From positions 1 through 7,631 of the forward strand of contig CALMVM010000572.1 in the NCBI GenBank assembly GCA_937873255.1: a stretch of 7,631 bases of DNA, given 5' to 3'. Below are positions 1-6,640 of the stretch, one piece after another (the stretch's first letter is position 1; the number at the start of each line of letters is the position of its first letter). The DNA is from an uncultured Verrucomicrobiota bacterium. Lineage in GTDB: Bacteria; Verrucomicrobiota; Verrucomicrobiia; Chthoniobacterales; SZAS-18. Position numbers and translations under genes: made by a program. Under the pieces are notes generated by a model, which had not been told where the DNA came from, did no database searches, and worked only from the letters and a program-made list of their open reading frames with translations.

Positions 1-1932
1 CGGCATTGGTGCGCTCGTCTGCCGGACGGATTGCGTCGGGGTGACCGGCGCGGTCGGTTTTTGCTGGGTGGTTCCGGCGGGCCGGGAGGAACGCGTCCCG
101 CTCGCGCCGCCCGTCTTGAGCGAAGACCGCGTGGTCGAGCCGGGCTGGCGCATCGTCCCAACCGTCCCGGTGTCGCCGTCGTTGACGCCCTCCGTGCGCT
201 GCAGCGATTGGAGCACGCCGAGACAATTTTCCCCTCCCGGCATCTCGTCCACGATGCACCCACTCAAGATCCAGTTCCCCTCCTCGGACAACCCCGAGGT
301 GCGGATGTATGAACCCCGGTTGACCCGCGCGGCGAACTTCACCTGCATGCCCGCGACCAAGCGGTAGAGCAGACTGCCGAACTCGACCCTCGGACTCCCG
401 ATGGACTGCGCGCTAAGCGTCATCGAGATGTCCTGCGCGGCCTCGTCTTCGAGCAGGATCGGCGTCAGGCGGATGTGGAACGGCGGCCACTGCCGGAGGT
501 TGGCGGTCAGCAGCGTCTCCGCATCCGGGAATTCCGCGCTGCCGTCGGCGGGTTGGAGGAAGATTTCGTCGGGCGCGAGCCGCACGCCGGTCAATCCCGC
601 CGCCGCCGCGAAATCGACCCCGGCCGCCACCTGGCGCAACGGCGGGAGCGCCTCGGCGAACGGCAGCGAGCCGCGGCTTTTGACGATGTTTTGCAAACTG
701 ACGCCCACGTTCCATTCGCGCACGAGCACCTCGGCGTCGTCGAACGTCTCCAGGCCGTAGACCTGGGCAATCGCGGGGTGCGAGCAACGCGCGACCTGCC
801 CGACGGCGGCGCGCAATTTCCCCAGGCGCTCGGGATTCTCCCGCAACGCGTCGTCGAGCACCGTCACCGACAGCGGCACGCCGTCGCCCGCGCGGTTCGC
901 ACGGTAGATGTTGCCGATGGAGCTGCGGCCGTACTTCTCGGCGATGACGTATTTATCCGCCAGCCGGCTCGGAACCGGGGCCGGGGCCGAGGCGGGCTCG
1001 AAGGCCAACGTCGCGGCCGGATCGCTTTCCTCGATTTCCGTCGGCGGCGCCTGGCCCGACACGGACGGGGCGGGATCGTCGGACAGGATCGCCGCGAGGA
1101 CTTCCGTGGCGCTGGCGAAGCGGTTCGCCTTGTCCTTTTCCAGCAACTTCTGCATGACGTACCGCAGCTTGGGCGTCAGCGTCGGCGCGAGCACGGGCAG
1201 GTAGGATTCGGCGCTCAGGCGCTTGGCCATGATGACGGCGGTCGAGCCGGTCTCCGGGGCTGCGCCCTTGAGCAGGTACCAGAGCGTCATGCCCAGGGAG
1301 AACAGGTCGCTGCGCGCGTCCAGTTCCTCCTCCATGACCTGTTCCGGACTGGCAAAAAGCGGGGTGAAGAAGTTCTGGCCGTCGAGCGTGAGCGAGGCCA
1401 TGCGCTCGTTGTCCTGGATGAGCGGCTTGACCAGGCCGAAATCGACGAGCTTGAGCACCAGCGAATCGCTCTTGTCGGCGAGCATGATGTTCGCCGGCTT
1501 CACGTCGCGGTGGATAAAGCCCCGGCCGTGCGAGCATTCGAGCGCCTCGGCGAGTTGACGGGCCAGCAAGAGGATGGTCCCCGGATCGAGCGGGCCGGTG
1601 CGTTTGACCAGTTCTTCGAGGCTGCCGCCCTCGCAATACTCCATCGCGTAGTAGAGCGTGTTGTTGGCCTCGCCGAAGTCGATGACCTGCGCGATGTGCG
1701 GGTGGCGCAGGCCGTGGACGACGCGCGCCTCGCGCAGGAAACGCTCCTTCGCGTTGCTGTCGTGCGCGAACTTCTCGCTGATGACCTTCAGAGCGACGAT
1801 CTCGTCGAGAAAGACGTGCCGGGCCTTGTACGTTTTGCCAAACGATCCGCCGCCGAGGAGTTCCGGCGCGCCGTCCGCCCGGGCAAGCACCTCGAAATTT
1901 CCATACCGAAACGACGCCTCGTTCTCGCTCAT
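1..1932 (-). CDS. Hanks-type Ser/Thr protein kinase with tandem pseudokinase domain (C-terminus cut by window edge)
   Basis: Phosphorylates Ser/Thr of unknown targets; probably a signalling kinase. Reading from ATG at 1932, 644 codons are visible with no stop before position 1, so the 3' end is missing. Domain 1 (about residues 10-283) has every catalytic element: glycine loop GGGSFG (27-32), ATP lysine K49 in VALKV, alpha-C glutamate E68, HRDVKPAN (141-148, catalytic D143), DFG (164-166), ASPEQ (194-198) and DLFSLG (209-214). A Pro/Ala/acidic linker (about 285-325) follows. Domain 2 (about 326-580) aligns as a second kinase fold, but the lysine position reads SVTVL (T357), the catalytic loop reads TGVRLAPDEIFL (448-459) and the DFG position reads PIL (491-493), so it is predicted to be inactive. 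From about residue 584 the chain is rich in Ser, Thr, Gly, Pro and Gln; no membrane segment is seen before the edge. No Shine-Dalgarno precedes the start, but the MSENEASF start sits at a natural distance before domain 1. It is divergent from the glycan cassette. The kinase call is very sure; its targets are unknown. Confidence 0.96.
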   Translation of the reverse strand, partial: MSENEASFRYGNFEVLARADGAPELLGGGSFGKTYKARHVFLDEIVALKVISEKFAHDSNAKERFLREARVVHGLRHPHIAQVIDFGEANNTLYYAMEYCEGGSLEELVKRTGPLDPGTILLLARQLAEALECSHGRGFIHRDVKPANIMLADKSDSLVLKLVDFGLVKPLIQDNERMASLTLDGQNFFTPLFASPEQVMEEELDARSDLFSLGMTLWYLLKGAAPETGSTAVIMAKRLSAESYLPVLAPTLTPKLRYVMQKLLEKDKANRFASATEVLAAILSDDPAPSVSGQAPPTEIEESDPAATLAFEPASAPAPVPSRLADKYVIAEKYGRSSIGNIYRANRAGDGVPLSVTVLDDALRENPERLGKLRAAVGQVARCSHPAIAQVYGLETFDDAEVLVREWNVGVSLQNIVKSRGSLPFAEALPPLRQVAAGVDFAAAAGLTGVRLAPDEIFLQPADGSAEFPDAETLLTANLRQWPPFHIRLTPILLEDEAAQDISMTLSAQSIGSPRVEFGSLLYRLVAGMQVKFAARVNRGSYIRTSGLSEEGNWILSGCIVDEMPGGENCLGVLQSLQRTEGVNDGDTGTVGTMRQPGSTTRSSLKTGGASGTRSSRPAGTTQQKPTAPVTPTQSVRQTSAPMP

Positions 1933-2127
1933 TTGCAGGGGGTGATATTCAACCTCGAACCTGTTGCAGGGCAAGGACAATTGCGGCGCGGGCGACGACG
2001 ACGTGCGGACGACGCACGCGGCGTCGGAGCCGATCCCGGACGCCCGCACTTACCGCCGGGCGATATTTGCTGTAAGATACCGCTTCCGCCCGGCGGGAAC
2101 ACCGCCTCTCCAACCCGCCCATCCGCC
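1933..2127. promoter_or_regulatory. Divergent intergenic region with weak promoter-like matches in both directions
   Basis: These 195 bases separate the minus-strand kinase gene from the plus-strand glycan cassette, so they should contain both promoters. For the cassette, a weak candidate is TAAGAT at 2073-2078 (four of six matches to the -10 consensus) with TTACCG at 2050-2055, 17 bases upstream (three of six). For the kinase, the minus strand carries TTGCCC followed 17-18 bases later by a GAATAT-like hexamer just before the start codon, also a weak match. Short open frames cross this stretch on both strands, but they resemble no protein I recognise and look like GC-rich chance openings. That promoters lie here follows from the divergent layout; the exact hexamers are guesses. 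Confidence 0.3.
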
Positions 2128-2604
2128 ATGAATTTACAAGCCGACCCCGGCGAACTGCTCGAACGCATCCGCCGCGAGGCGCGACGCCACCAGCAGGACG
2201 TCCCTTCGCCCGCCGCACCGGCATCCTACGGAGACGCCGAATCCTCGCCGCTGCCGGCGGCCCCCGTGTTTGCGATGCCGCCGCCGGGAGGGTTTTCCTG
2301 CGAAAGCCTCCTGGCGCAGACCGCCTCGATGGTCGAGCGGGCGCGGGGCAAGACCACCGTGCGCAAATCGGTGCCGAAGATCCTGCGCGCGTTCTGGCGC
2401 AACCAGGGCGGTTACAACGACATCATGCTGGAGGCGTTGGAACGCCTGCGCAAAGCCAACGGGCTGCTCGCGGCGGAGAACATCCAACTGCGCGGCCACG
2501 TCCACCGGCAAACCGAGTGGATGGAGGCCGCCGGCCGGGTCATCGCGGGATTGGAATCGCGCATCGACGCGCTCGAACGCCAGACCCCGGACCCGCAAGA
2601 GTAG
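2128..2604 (+). CDS. Small helical/coiled-coil protein heading the glycosyltransferase cassette, function unknown
   Basis: A 158-aa soluble-looking protein with no signal peptide or membrane segment. The N-terminus (about 1-25) is a charged helix, followed by a Pro/Ala-rich flexible stretch (about 26-55). The C-terminal half (about 58-152) is predicted helical. It contains an aromatic, conserved-looking patch, FWRNQGGYNDIMLEALERL (89-107), and then a heptad-like run with Leu, Ile and Val at spaced positions up to IDALE. I do not recognise a named family. Helical segments of this style (an aromatic and Asn/Gln motif followed by a coiled coil) occur beside or fused to glycosyltransferases and methyltransferases in bacterial surface-polysaccharide clusters, which suggests a scaffold or chain-length role; that is inference. 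ATG at 2128 is chosen because the same frame is open far upstream only as antisense to the kinase gene. The next gene begins 106 bases downstream, so they may be co-transcribed. Confidence 0.78.
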   Translation: MNLQADPGELLERIRREARRHQQDVPSPAAPASYGDAESSPLPAAPVFAMPPPGGFSCESLLAQTASMVERARGKTTVRKSVPKILRAFWRNQGGYNDIMLEALERLRKANGLLAAENIQLRGHVHRQTEWMEAAGRVIAGLESRIDALERQTPDPQE

Positions 2605-2632
2605 GATCGCAGCCGCGCGAGGGAGAAAGGTC

Positions 2633-2659
2633 TTGCCGAGCCGCGCAAAAAAGTATTGT
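2633..2659 (+). promoter_or_regulatory. Possible weak internal promoter ahead of the first glycosyltransferase
   Basis: The 106-base gap between the coiled-coil gene and the first glycosyltransferase holds TTGCCG (2633-2638) and, 15 bases later, TATTGT (2654-2659) within a short A/T-rich patch that stands out from its GC-rich surroundings. Each hexamer matches the sigma-70 consensus at four of six positions, but the spacing is short. It could be a secondary promoter, or the two genes could simply share a transcript. A 10-base perfect palindrome, GCGCTAGCGC, lies further on at 2683-2692. Confidence 0.2.
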
Positions 2660-2710
2660 ACCTGTACGCCGCCGCCGGGAGCGCGCTAGCGCCCCACCCC
2701 GGGCGACCCC

Positions 2711-3757
2711 ATGCACATCGTCATCGCCACCACGCAGGTTCCCTTTGTCCAAGGGGGCGCGGAAGTCCACGCGCGCAACCTGCAACAGGCGCTCATGGCC
2801 GCCGGCCACGCGGCGGAGATCGTGGCGGTGCCCTTCAAATGGTATCCGCCCGAGCGAATCCTGGACACGATGCTGGCATGCCGTTTGTTGGACCTGACCG
2901 AGGCGAACGGACGCCGAATCGACCGCGTCATCGGCCTGAAGTTTCCCGCTTACCTCATCCCGCACCCGGACAAGGTACTCTGGATTCTGCACCAGCACCG
3001 ACAGGCTTACGAACAATGGGACGGCCCGCTCAGCGACATGGTCCACTACGGCAACGGACGCGAGGTGCGCGACGCGATCCGGCTGGCCGATACCCGGCTC
3101 ATTCCCGAGGCGCGCGCGGTGTACACCAACTCGGAAAATGTCTCGCGCCGTCTCAAGGGCTATTGCGGGCTGGCATCCACCCCGCTCTATCACCCGCCGT
3201 CGAACCCGGACGGCTTTTACTGCGAGGAGGCCGAACCGTATTTTTTCTTCCCCAGCCGCATCAACGCCTCCAAGCGCCAGCTTCTCGCCGTCAAGGCGCT
3301 CGCGTTGGCCGGGGGTGATGCCAAGCTCGTCTTCTGCGGCGAGAGCGAGGACGATACGTACTACGAGAAACTCCAGAACGAGATCAAGGATTCGCGCCTG
3401 CAAAAACGGGTGCGTTTCCACGGCCGGGTCAGCGAGAAGGAGAAACTCCAACTCTACGCACATTGCCTGGGGGTGATCTACCCGCCGTTCGACGAGGACT
3501 ACGGCTATGTGACCCTCGAAGCAATGCTTTCGTCAAAGCCGGTCATCACCTGCACTGATTCGGGCGGACCGCTGGAATTCATCCGCGATGGCGAGAGCGG
3601 CTGCGTAGTCGAGCCCACGCCGGAGGCGCTGGCCGGGGCGATGGCGCTCCTGCGGTGGAACTACGCCAGCGCGGCCGCCCTCGGCCGGGCGGGTCGGCAG
3701 GAGTACCTGCGCAAAAAAATCACCTGGGAAAACGTGGTCGAAAGACTGCTCGCCTGA
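2711..3757 (+). CDS. GT-B glycosyltransferase, GT4-like
   Basis: Transfers a sugar from a nucleotide-sugar donor to a glycan or lipid acceptor, probably at the cytoplasmic side of the membrane during surface-polysaccharide synthesis. The 348-aa length is normal for GT4. The N-terminal Rossmann half opens with MHIVIATTQVPFVQGGAEVH; its GGAE loop (15-18) is typical of the acceptor domain. The C-terminal donor half starts near FFFPSRINASKRQ (178-190), where R183 and K188 fit the usual phosphate-binding Arg/Lys pair. VRFHGRVSEKEKLQLY (234-249) precedes the retaining-enzyme EX7E motif (E262 and E270, within DEDYGYVTLEAM) and the SGGPLEFI loop (284-291). No signal peptide or membrane helix is seen. 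ATG at 2711 places the first beta strand at the very N-terminus, as expected; there is no Shine-Dalgarno. Its stop lies one base before the next gene, so translation is probably coupled. Donor and acceptor cannot be told from sequence. Confidence 0.93.
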   Translation: MHIVIATTQVPFVQGGAEVHARNLQQALMAAGHAAEIVAVPFKWYPPERILDTMLACRLLDLTEANGRRIDRVIGLKFPAYLIPHPDKVLWILHQHRQAYEQWDGPLSDMVHYGNGREVRDAIRLADTRLIPEARAVYTNSENVSRRLKGYCGLASTPLYHPPSNPDGFYCEEAEPYFFFPSRINASKRQLLAVKALALAGGDAKLVFCGESEDDTYYEKLQNEIKDSRLQKRVRFHGRVSEKEKLQLYAHCLGVIYPPFDEDYGYVTLEAMLSSKPVITCTDSGGPLEFIRDGESGCVVEPTPEALAGAMALLRWNYASAAALGRAGRQEYLRKKITWENVVERLLA

Positions 3758-3758
3758 G

Positions 3759-5084
3759 ATGAAAATCGCCTGGTTCTCGCCGCGCGTGCCCGAGCATTCG
3801 GAGATCGCCAAGAACACCGAGCGTCTGGAGGCGGAATTACAGCGCCGTTTCGACGTGCGTTATTTCTCGGAGCAGCCCACTGGGTTCCGCGAACCGGCCG
3901 CCGACCGCCATTTCCCCGCGACGGTCGGCCACACTCCGACGGAGTTACTACTTGCTCTCAACGAGGTCGACCTGCCGATCTATAACCTCGGCAACCACCC
4001 GGCGTTCTTCGCCAAGACGTGGTTCCTGAGTCAGAGCAAGCCGGGCATCGTGGTCCTCCACGACCTGAAGCTGCACCATTTCTTCGAGGGCATCTACCGC
4101 GAGCGCCTGCACGACGAACGGCAGTACCTCGCGTTCATGGAAGAATACCACGGCGCGCCCGGGTTGGAGGCGGGCCGGCTGTATTGGAAACAACAGATTT
4201 TCATCGACTTCATGGCCGAGTATTTCCCGATGACCGCGTGGGGCGTGCGCAATGCCCTGGCGGTTGTTGTCCACACCCGACCGACCCTGGAAGCGGTCGA
4301 ACGCGAGACCGGCCTGCCCACGCTGCTCAACGCACTGCCGTACATCGCGCAGACGCCCGGCGGACCCGCCTCGCCGCCGGACGGGAGCGGGTCTTTCGGT
4401 CCGGAGCGTCCGGTGCGGGTGGCGATCTTCGGCTACCTGAACGTCAACCGTCGCGTCATCGAGTTTTTCCATGCCCTCGCCGCGATGCCTGAACGCGCGT
4501 GTTTCGAGGTCCATCTGTACGGGACGCTGCTGCAACGGTACGAGGACGACGTCAAGCGCGACGTGGCGGCCCTCGGGCTGCGGGAACAGGTCCGTTTTCA
4601 CGGCTACGTCACGGAGGAGGCCCTCGACGCGGGCCTGGGCGACTGCGACCTCGCCGTGAACCTGCGTTTTCCGACGATGGGCGAGGCGTCGGCCAGCCAG
4701 CTGCGTATCTGGAATCATGCGCTGCCGAGCCTTGTCACGCGGATCGACGGATACGCGTCGATGCCGGAGGACGCGGTCAGCTTCGTGCGGCCCGAACACG
4801 AGCGGCAGGACATCCAGGATGGTCTGCGCGATTTCCTCCTCCGGCCCGAGTTTTACCGCCGCAAGGGCGAGCGGGGCCGGGAGATTCTCCTCGAACAGCA
4901 CCGCCCCTCGACCTACGTCGAACGCCTCGCGGCGCTTTGCGAACACCTGCCGACGTTGCGCTCGCGCAATGTCCGCGTCGGCATGGCCGACCGCGTGGGA
5001 CACGCCATCTCGACCTGGTCGCACCTGGCATCCACCTCCGGGATCGAGCAGACGTATAGCGACCGGATCGCGGCGATGTTCTGA
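3759..5084 (+). CDS. GT-B glycosyltransferase, GT4-like, second in the cassette
   Basis: A 441-aa predicted glycosyltransferase, probably acting after or with the preceding one. The N-terminal half begins MKIAWFSPRVPEHSEIAKNT; SPxxP-type openings like this are common in bacterial polysaccharide transferases. VLHDLKLHHFFEG (99-111) is a typical acceptor-domain segment. The donor half starts at VAIFGYLNVNRR (221-232), followed by VRFHGYVTEEALD (278-290) and the signature NLRFPTMGEASASQLRIW (301-318). This matches the RxPTMGExS subgroup of GT4-like enzymes: E309 is present, but the position eight residues on is Ile, so the classical EX7E pair is incomplete, as is usual in that subgroup. The last 40 or so residues (about 400-441) extend past the GT-B domain and are not recognised. 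The start is one base after the upstream stop. Enzyme class is confident; the sugar is unknown. Confidence 0.9.
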   Translation: MKIAWFSPRVPEHSEIAKNTERLEAELQRRFDVRYFSEQPTGFREPAADRHFPATVGHTPTELLLALNEVDLPIYNLGNHPAFFAKTWFLSQSKPGIVVLHDLKLHHFFEGIYRERLHDERQYLAFMEEYHGAPGLEAGRLYWKQQIFIDFMAEYFPMTAWGVRNALAVVVHTRPTLEAVERETGLPTLLNALPYIAQTPGGPASPPDGSGSFGPERPVRVAIFGYLNVNRRVIEFFHALAAMPERACFEVHLYGTLLQRYEDDVKRDVAALGLREQVRFHGYVTEEALDAGLGDCDLAVNLRFPTMGEASASQLRIWNHALPSLVTRIDGYASMPEDAVSFVRPEHERQDIQDGLRDFLLRPEFYRRKGERGREILLEQHRPSTYVERLAALCEHLPTLRSRNVRVGMADRVGHAISTWSHLASTSGIEQTYSDRIAAMF

Positions 5085-5085
5085 A

Positions 5086-5111
5086 CCGGACGGCCTTCAA
5101 ATGCCGGCCGG
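5086..5111 (+). terminator. Imperfect hairpin just after the second glycosyltransferase, possible terminator
   Basis: Two bases after the glycosyltransferase stop codon, positions 5086-5094 can pair with 5103-5111 in a nine-base-pair GC-rich stem with one A-G mismatch, closing an eight-base loop. It is followed by more GC and then only a short T-rich patch (TTTCTC, 5118-5123) instead of a clean T tract. It may end the glycan cassette transcript, separating it from the receiver gene, but the weak tail makes this uncertain. Confidence 0.3.
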
Positions 5112-5134
5112 GCCGGGTTTCTCGCCGGGCCGGG
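5107..5134. repeat. 11-base direct repeat, 17-base period
   Basis: GCCGGGCCGGG occurs at 5107-5117 and again at 5124-5134, separated by TTTCTC. It lies in the 130-base gap between the second glycosyltransferase and the receiver gene and overlaps the right arm of the hairpin there. It may be a simple GC-rich duplication or a pair of binding half-sites on one face of the helix; only two copies exist. Confidence 0.5.
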
Positions 5135-5214
5135 CATCCGCGTCCATCCGGGTGACCGAACCTCTGCTGACAATCCCTTCGTCCCCGCTCCGGATCCCGG
5201 TAGCACCTCGAAAA

Positions 5215-5619
5215 ATGCCGCTCTCCTCAAATCCTGATTCCCCCGCATCCGCTGCTTCCGCTGCCCTGACGGTTTTGCTCGTCGATGACCACGAGGACAC
5301 GAACCGTTCCCTGGTCCTCCTCCTCGGCCGGCGCGGCTACAAGGTCCAGTCCGCGACCAGTCTCGCGGAAGCGAGGGTAAGCTGCGGCCTGGAAACCTTC
5401 GATGTGCTCGTGTGCGACATGAATCTCCCGGACGGCAGCGGCCTGGATCTGCTCGCCCAGTTGGCTGACCGCGCGCCGCGTCTCGGAGGAATCATCGTGA
5501 GCGGTTACAACACCGAGGAAGATGTCGCACGCAGCCTCGCCGCCGGTTACAAGGCGCATCTCGGCAAGCCCGTCGAACTCGACAAGCTCGACGCCGCCAT
5601 CAAGCGACTCGGGCGCTGA
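5215..5619 (+). CDS. Stand-alone response regulator receiver protein (CheY-like)
   Basis: A single-domain phosphoryl-acceptor protein of 134 aa with no output domain. An Ala/Ser-rich leader (1-17) precedes the receiver fold. Visible hallmarks are the acidic pair D24-D25 in LLVDDHED, the phospho-acceptor D68 in VCDMNLPDGSG, the switch hydroxyl S96 in IIVSGYN, and the invariant lysine K118 in LGKPVEL. The position usually held by a Tyr/Phe switch residue appears to be H115. It probably acts by protein-protein contact or within a phosphorelay; no histidine kinase is present in the window. ATG at 5215 is preferred because it gives a short leader; an in-frame ATG at 5101 would add 38 Pro/Gly/Ser-rich residues and overlap the hairpin and repeat. 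The gene stops two bases from the convergent sugar-kinase stop. Confidence 0.93.
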   Translation: MPLSSNPDSPASAASAALTVLLVDDHEDTNRSLVLLLGRRGYKVQSATSLAEARVSCGLETFDVLVCDMNLPDGSGLDLLAQLADRAPRLGGIIVSGYNTEEDVARSLAAGYKAHLGKPVELDKLDAAIKRLGR

Positions 5620-5621
5620 AG

Positions 5622-6623
5622 TCACGCCGGCAAACCGGCTAGCATCGCGCCGAACTCTTCCAGTTCCGGCACGCCGGCCACGACCTCGCGCAACGAAGCC
5701 AGCGCGGGCGGAACGTGCCCCAGGAATGCCTCCCGGCCCTTCACGAGCCCCAAGAATCCGTATGCTCCGAGCGCCTGCATGAGACGCTGCACGGCACACA
5801 ATCGATAGATTTCGTCGAACTCCGCGCGGGTTTCCCCCAGGTCGCTGCGGCGGCCGAGCCCGAGATAGAAATCCACCATTTCGGCGCGTTCACTGGCCGT
5901 CAGCCGCACGTACGGATCGTACAGCAACGAGGCGAGGTCGTAGTGCGCCAGCCCCGGCCGCAGTCCCTGGAAATCGATGAGGTGCGCGTGTTCCTCGTGG
6001 ATAAGGATATTCTGGGACTGGAAGTCGCGGTGGACGAGCACCCGGGGCCACGCCGATAGCTTCTCGGAAATCCGCTCCCAGACCGGCGCCGCCGCCAGAT
6101 GCGCGACCTTGTCCGGGTCGTGCAAATTCTCGAAGTAACGGCCGAGGCAGTTCTCGAAGAAATACTTCTGTTCCCAGCGGTACAACGCGGCGTTGAACTC
6201 GATCTGCAACGTGAACGGAAACTTCGCCAACCCCTCCCAGCCCCGTTCGTGCAGGCGGCAGACCTCTTCCAGGGCCGACTGGTAATACGGACGGCGGACC
6301 GCCCAGGGTTCGTCCCGGTAGCTCCACAGGTCGCGTTCGCCGAGGTCTTCCATCCAGATCAACCCCTCGGCCTCGTCGTGAAAATAAATCTTCGGCGCGC
6401 GGACTCCGAGCGCGTCGAACACCTCCGCAATCCGCACGTAATGACGGTTTTCCTCCCGCTGGTCGTTGTACTTGACCAGGATGAGCGACTGATGCTCCAG
6501 CCGGACGCGGTAGAACTTGCGTTCCGACCCCCCTTTCTCAATCGGGACGATATCGACCGCGTCGTCGGACGGGGTGGCGAACCGGACGCGGGTCTGCCGG
6601 ATGAGCGAATCTTGGGAGAGCAA
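5622..6623 (-). CDS. APH-fold phosphotransferase, probable anomeric sugar kinase (AmgK-like)
   Basis: Belongs to the aminoglycoside phosphotransferase/choline kinase fold. In this context it probably phosphorylates a sugar at C1 and is not a resistance enzyme. Seen in the 333-aa product: an ATP-binding loop IEKGGSERKFYRV (28-40) and lysine K51 in LILVKYND; the hinge-like IWMEDLG (89-95); the catalytic loop VLVHRDFQSQNILI (195-208) with D200 and N205; the metal-binding D217 in LIDFQG; and YDLASLLYDPYV (228-239). HRDFQSQN and IDFQ strings are typical of the AmgK-like branch that pairs with sugar nucleotidyltransferases. The start is uncertain: TTG at 6623, 17 bases after the upstream stop, gives the usual short N-terminus. 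The only upstream ATG in frame nearby (6698) would overlap the nucleotidyltransferase gene and add an Arg-rich stretch unlike the family. Known AmgK works with MurU in MurNAc recycling; substrate here is inferred. Confidence 0.85.
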   Translation of the reverse strand: MLSQDSLIRQTRVRFATPSDDAVDIVPIEKGGSERKFYRVRLEHQSLILVKYNDQREENRHYVRIAEVFDALGVRAPKIYFHDEAEGLIWMEDLGERDLWSYRDEPWAVRRPYYQSALEEVCRLHERGWEGLAKFPFTLQIEFNAALYRWEQKYFFENCLGRYFENLHDPDKVAHLAAAPVWERISEKLSAWPRVLVHRDFQSQNILIHEEHAHLIDFQGLRPGLAHYDLASLLYDPYVRLTASERAEMVDFYLGLGRRSDLGETRAEFDEIYRLCAVQRLMQALGAYGFLGLVKGREAFLGHVPPALASLREVVAGVPELEEFGAMLAGLPA

Positions 6624-6640
6624 GGCGGGGACGGTGGGTT

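Noticed and set aside
953..1636. Minus-strand open frame inside the kinase gene
   Set aside because: It is in another frame of the same strand, Arg/Pro/Gly-rich, and overlaps the clear kinase domain; a GC-rich shadow.
475..2127. Long plus-strand open frame running through the kinase region into the coiled-coil gene
   Set aside because: It is antisense to a kinase gene with intact catalytic motifs, its product is Arg/Gly/Val-rich without recognisable domains, and the real gene in that frame begins at the ATG at 2128.
2683..2692. Perfect 10-base palindrome GCGCTAGCGC before the first glycosyltransferase
   Set aside because: Short palindromes are common in GC-rich DNA, and there is no second copy or T tract to suggest an operator or terminator.
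2540..3463. Minus-strand open frame of about 300 codons opposite the first glycosyltransferase
   Set aside because: It is antisense to a gene with clear GT-B motifs and has no recognisable domain of its own.
3948..5024. Minus-strand open frame of about 350 codons opposite the second glycosyltransferase
   Set aside because: Antisense to a clear glycosyltransferase, with a composition typical of reversed GC-rich coding sequence.
5622..6623. Antibiotic-resistance aminoglycoside kinase
   Set aside because: The fold matches, but pairing with a sugar nucleotidyltransferase and the HRDFQSQN/IDFQ motifs favour a sugar kinase; nothing suggests a resistance cassette.
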